Below, one piece after another: positions 63,501 to 64,000 of a stretch of DNA of 64,000 nt. Every line of letters starts with the position of its first letter. The first letter of the stretch is position 1. Position numbers and translations under genes: made by a program. This DNA is from Daphnia pulex (taxonomy: Eukaryota; Arthropoda; Branchiopoda; Diplostraca; Daphniidae). The DNA lies in contig NC_060024.1 in the NCBI RefSeq assembly GCF_021134715.1, positions 12,152,001 through 12,216,000 of the forward strand, in the 5' to 3' direction. The notes beneath the pieces were generated by a model that saw only the letters and a list, made by a program, of their open reading frames with translations, had not been told where the DNA came from and did not search any database.

Positions 63501-64000
63501 TGGAAAATGATCATAAAACGACAGCATTTCAAAAAGTGCTTTTTACACACACACACACATGTACAGAGTGTGTAAGAGTGTCGTAATGACGCAGGCGACT
63601 ACTCTAGGTACGCGGTTTTGCGGCTTTTTTCAGGCCGAGGAATCATCAGGAGCTCCAGTGAGCAATTCGAGACTCCCGTCGCTCTTCAATGGGTTTCTCT
63701 TCTCCGTCGTTTCCTTCTATTCGTGTGGAAAGAAAATAACGTTGAAATCGAACAAGTAGAAGTAGAAGGAGTAGATAGTCGGATTAATTAGATAACTGTG
63801 CGGTTGAGAGAGGATGTAAGCGAGAGTTGGGGCTCGATTATGAAAGACCGTGTTCTTTTTCTTTTCCTTTCATACGCCATTTAATGAAGTCGAATAAAAA
63901 TGGGGAAAATTTTTTATAATTTAAGGAATAAGAAACGCACAAAAAAAGAGAGAAATGCCGGGAGTCACGGAACCGTGTACACCCTGACGTCCTATGCAGC
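60549..64000 (+). other. Abd-B: Abd-B 3' UTR and downstream region
   Basis: Extremely A/T-rich with many homopolymer runs, GT microsatellites (61318-61330, 61396-61412), CA runs (62598-62616, 63546-63560) and CT runs. No open frame has protein-like composition. No miR-iab-4-like hairpin was spotted in these 3.4 kb. The next Hox gene on this strand (abd-A in the canonical order) would lie beyond the window. Confidence 0.55.

Noticed and set aside
60549-64000. miR-iab-4/iab-8 hairpin downstream of Abd-B
   Set aside because: These miRNAs lie between Abd-B and abd-A in arthropods, but I found neither mature sequence nor a convincing hairpin in the 3.4 kb available; it may lie beyond the window.

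Overview
The window looks like nuclear DNA of a branchiopod crustacean, most likely Daphnia. The genes are split by many short introns, often 60-80 bp. The proteins are arthropod-like: an Abdominal-B Hox protein, a muscle myosin alkali light chain with alternative last exons, and an animal heme peroxidase. Introns and leaders are T-rich and low in complexity. There is no bacterial-type operon structure, no CRISPR array, and I recognised no tRNA or rRNA gene. All gene models were spliced by eye, using GT/AG sites, phase continuity and family motifs.

Layout. 1-12390: no gene I can name; microsatellites, small hairpins and one exon-like open stretch at 1943-2186. 12391-15986 (+): a 13-exon secreted or membrane-anchored heme peroxidase. 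15987-21600: gene-poor, with a 198-bp tandem duplication and a perfect hairpin. 21.6-26.2 kb: a graveyard on the minus strand, with a broken intron-containing copy of mitochondrial ribosomal protein mS35, a trypsin-like scrap, exons of an unidentified gene, and degraded duplicates of the next gene. 26403-28205 (-): an LRR protein. 30079-32432 (-): Mlc1. 34308-36288 (-): sorting nexin 4. 36652-37075 (+): a SelW/MIEN1-type selenoprotein with an in-frame UGA, a candidate SECIS and a CaaX end. 38540-41956 (+): a large C2H2 zinc-finger protein. 42271-45865 (-): COG1. 46104-48172 (+): CDK5RAP3. 48.2-57.7 kb: long non-coding leader/upstream region of Abd-B. 57718-60548 (+): Abd-B coding exons. 60549-64000: Abd-B 3' UTR and downstream DNA.

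The middle block (34-48 kb) is packed with housekeeping genes. SNX4 and the selenoprotein are head-to-head (363 bp apart), as are COG1 and CDK5RAP3 (238 bp), so each pair probably shares a bidirectional promoter. SNX4 (endosome recycling) and COG1 (intra-Golgi retrograde tethering) both serve membrane traffic. CDK5RAP3 works with the UFMylation machinery at the ER. Abd-B specifies the posterior body and sits at the edge of its cluster, transcribed away from the housekeeping block, with a very large regulatory 5' side.

The most interesting items are the UGA-containing selenoprotein with its candidate SECIS, the paired alternative C-terminal exons of Mlc1, the possible spliced upstream ORF in the Abd-B leader, and the fossil mS35 copy.
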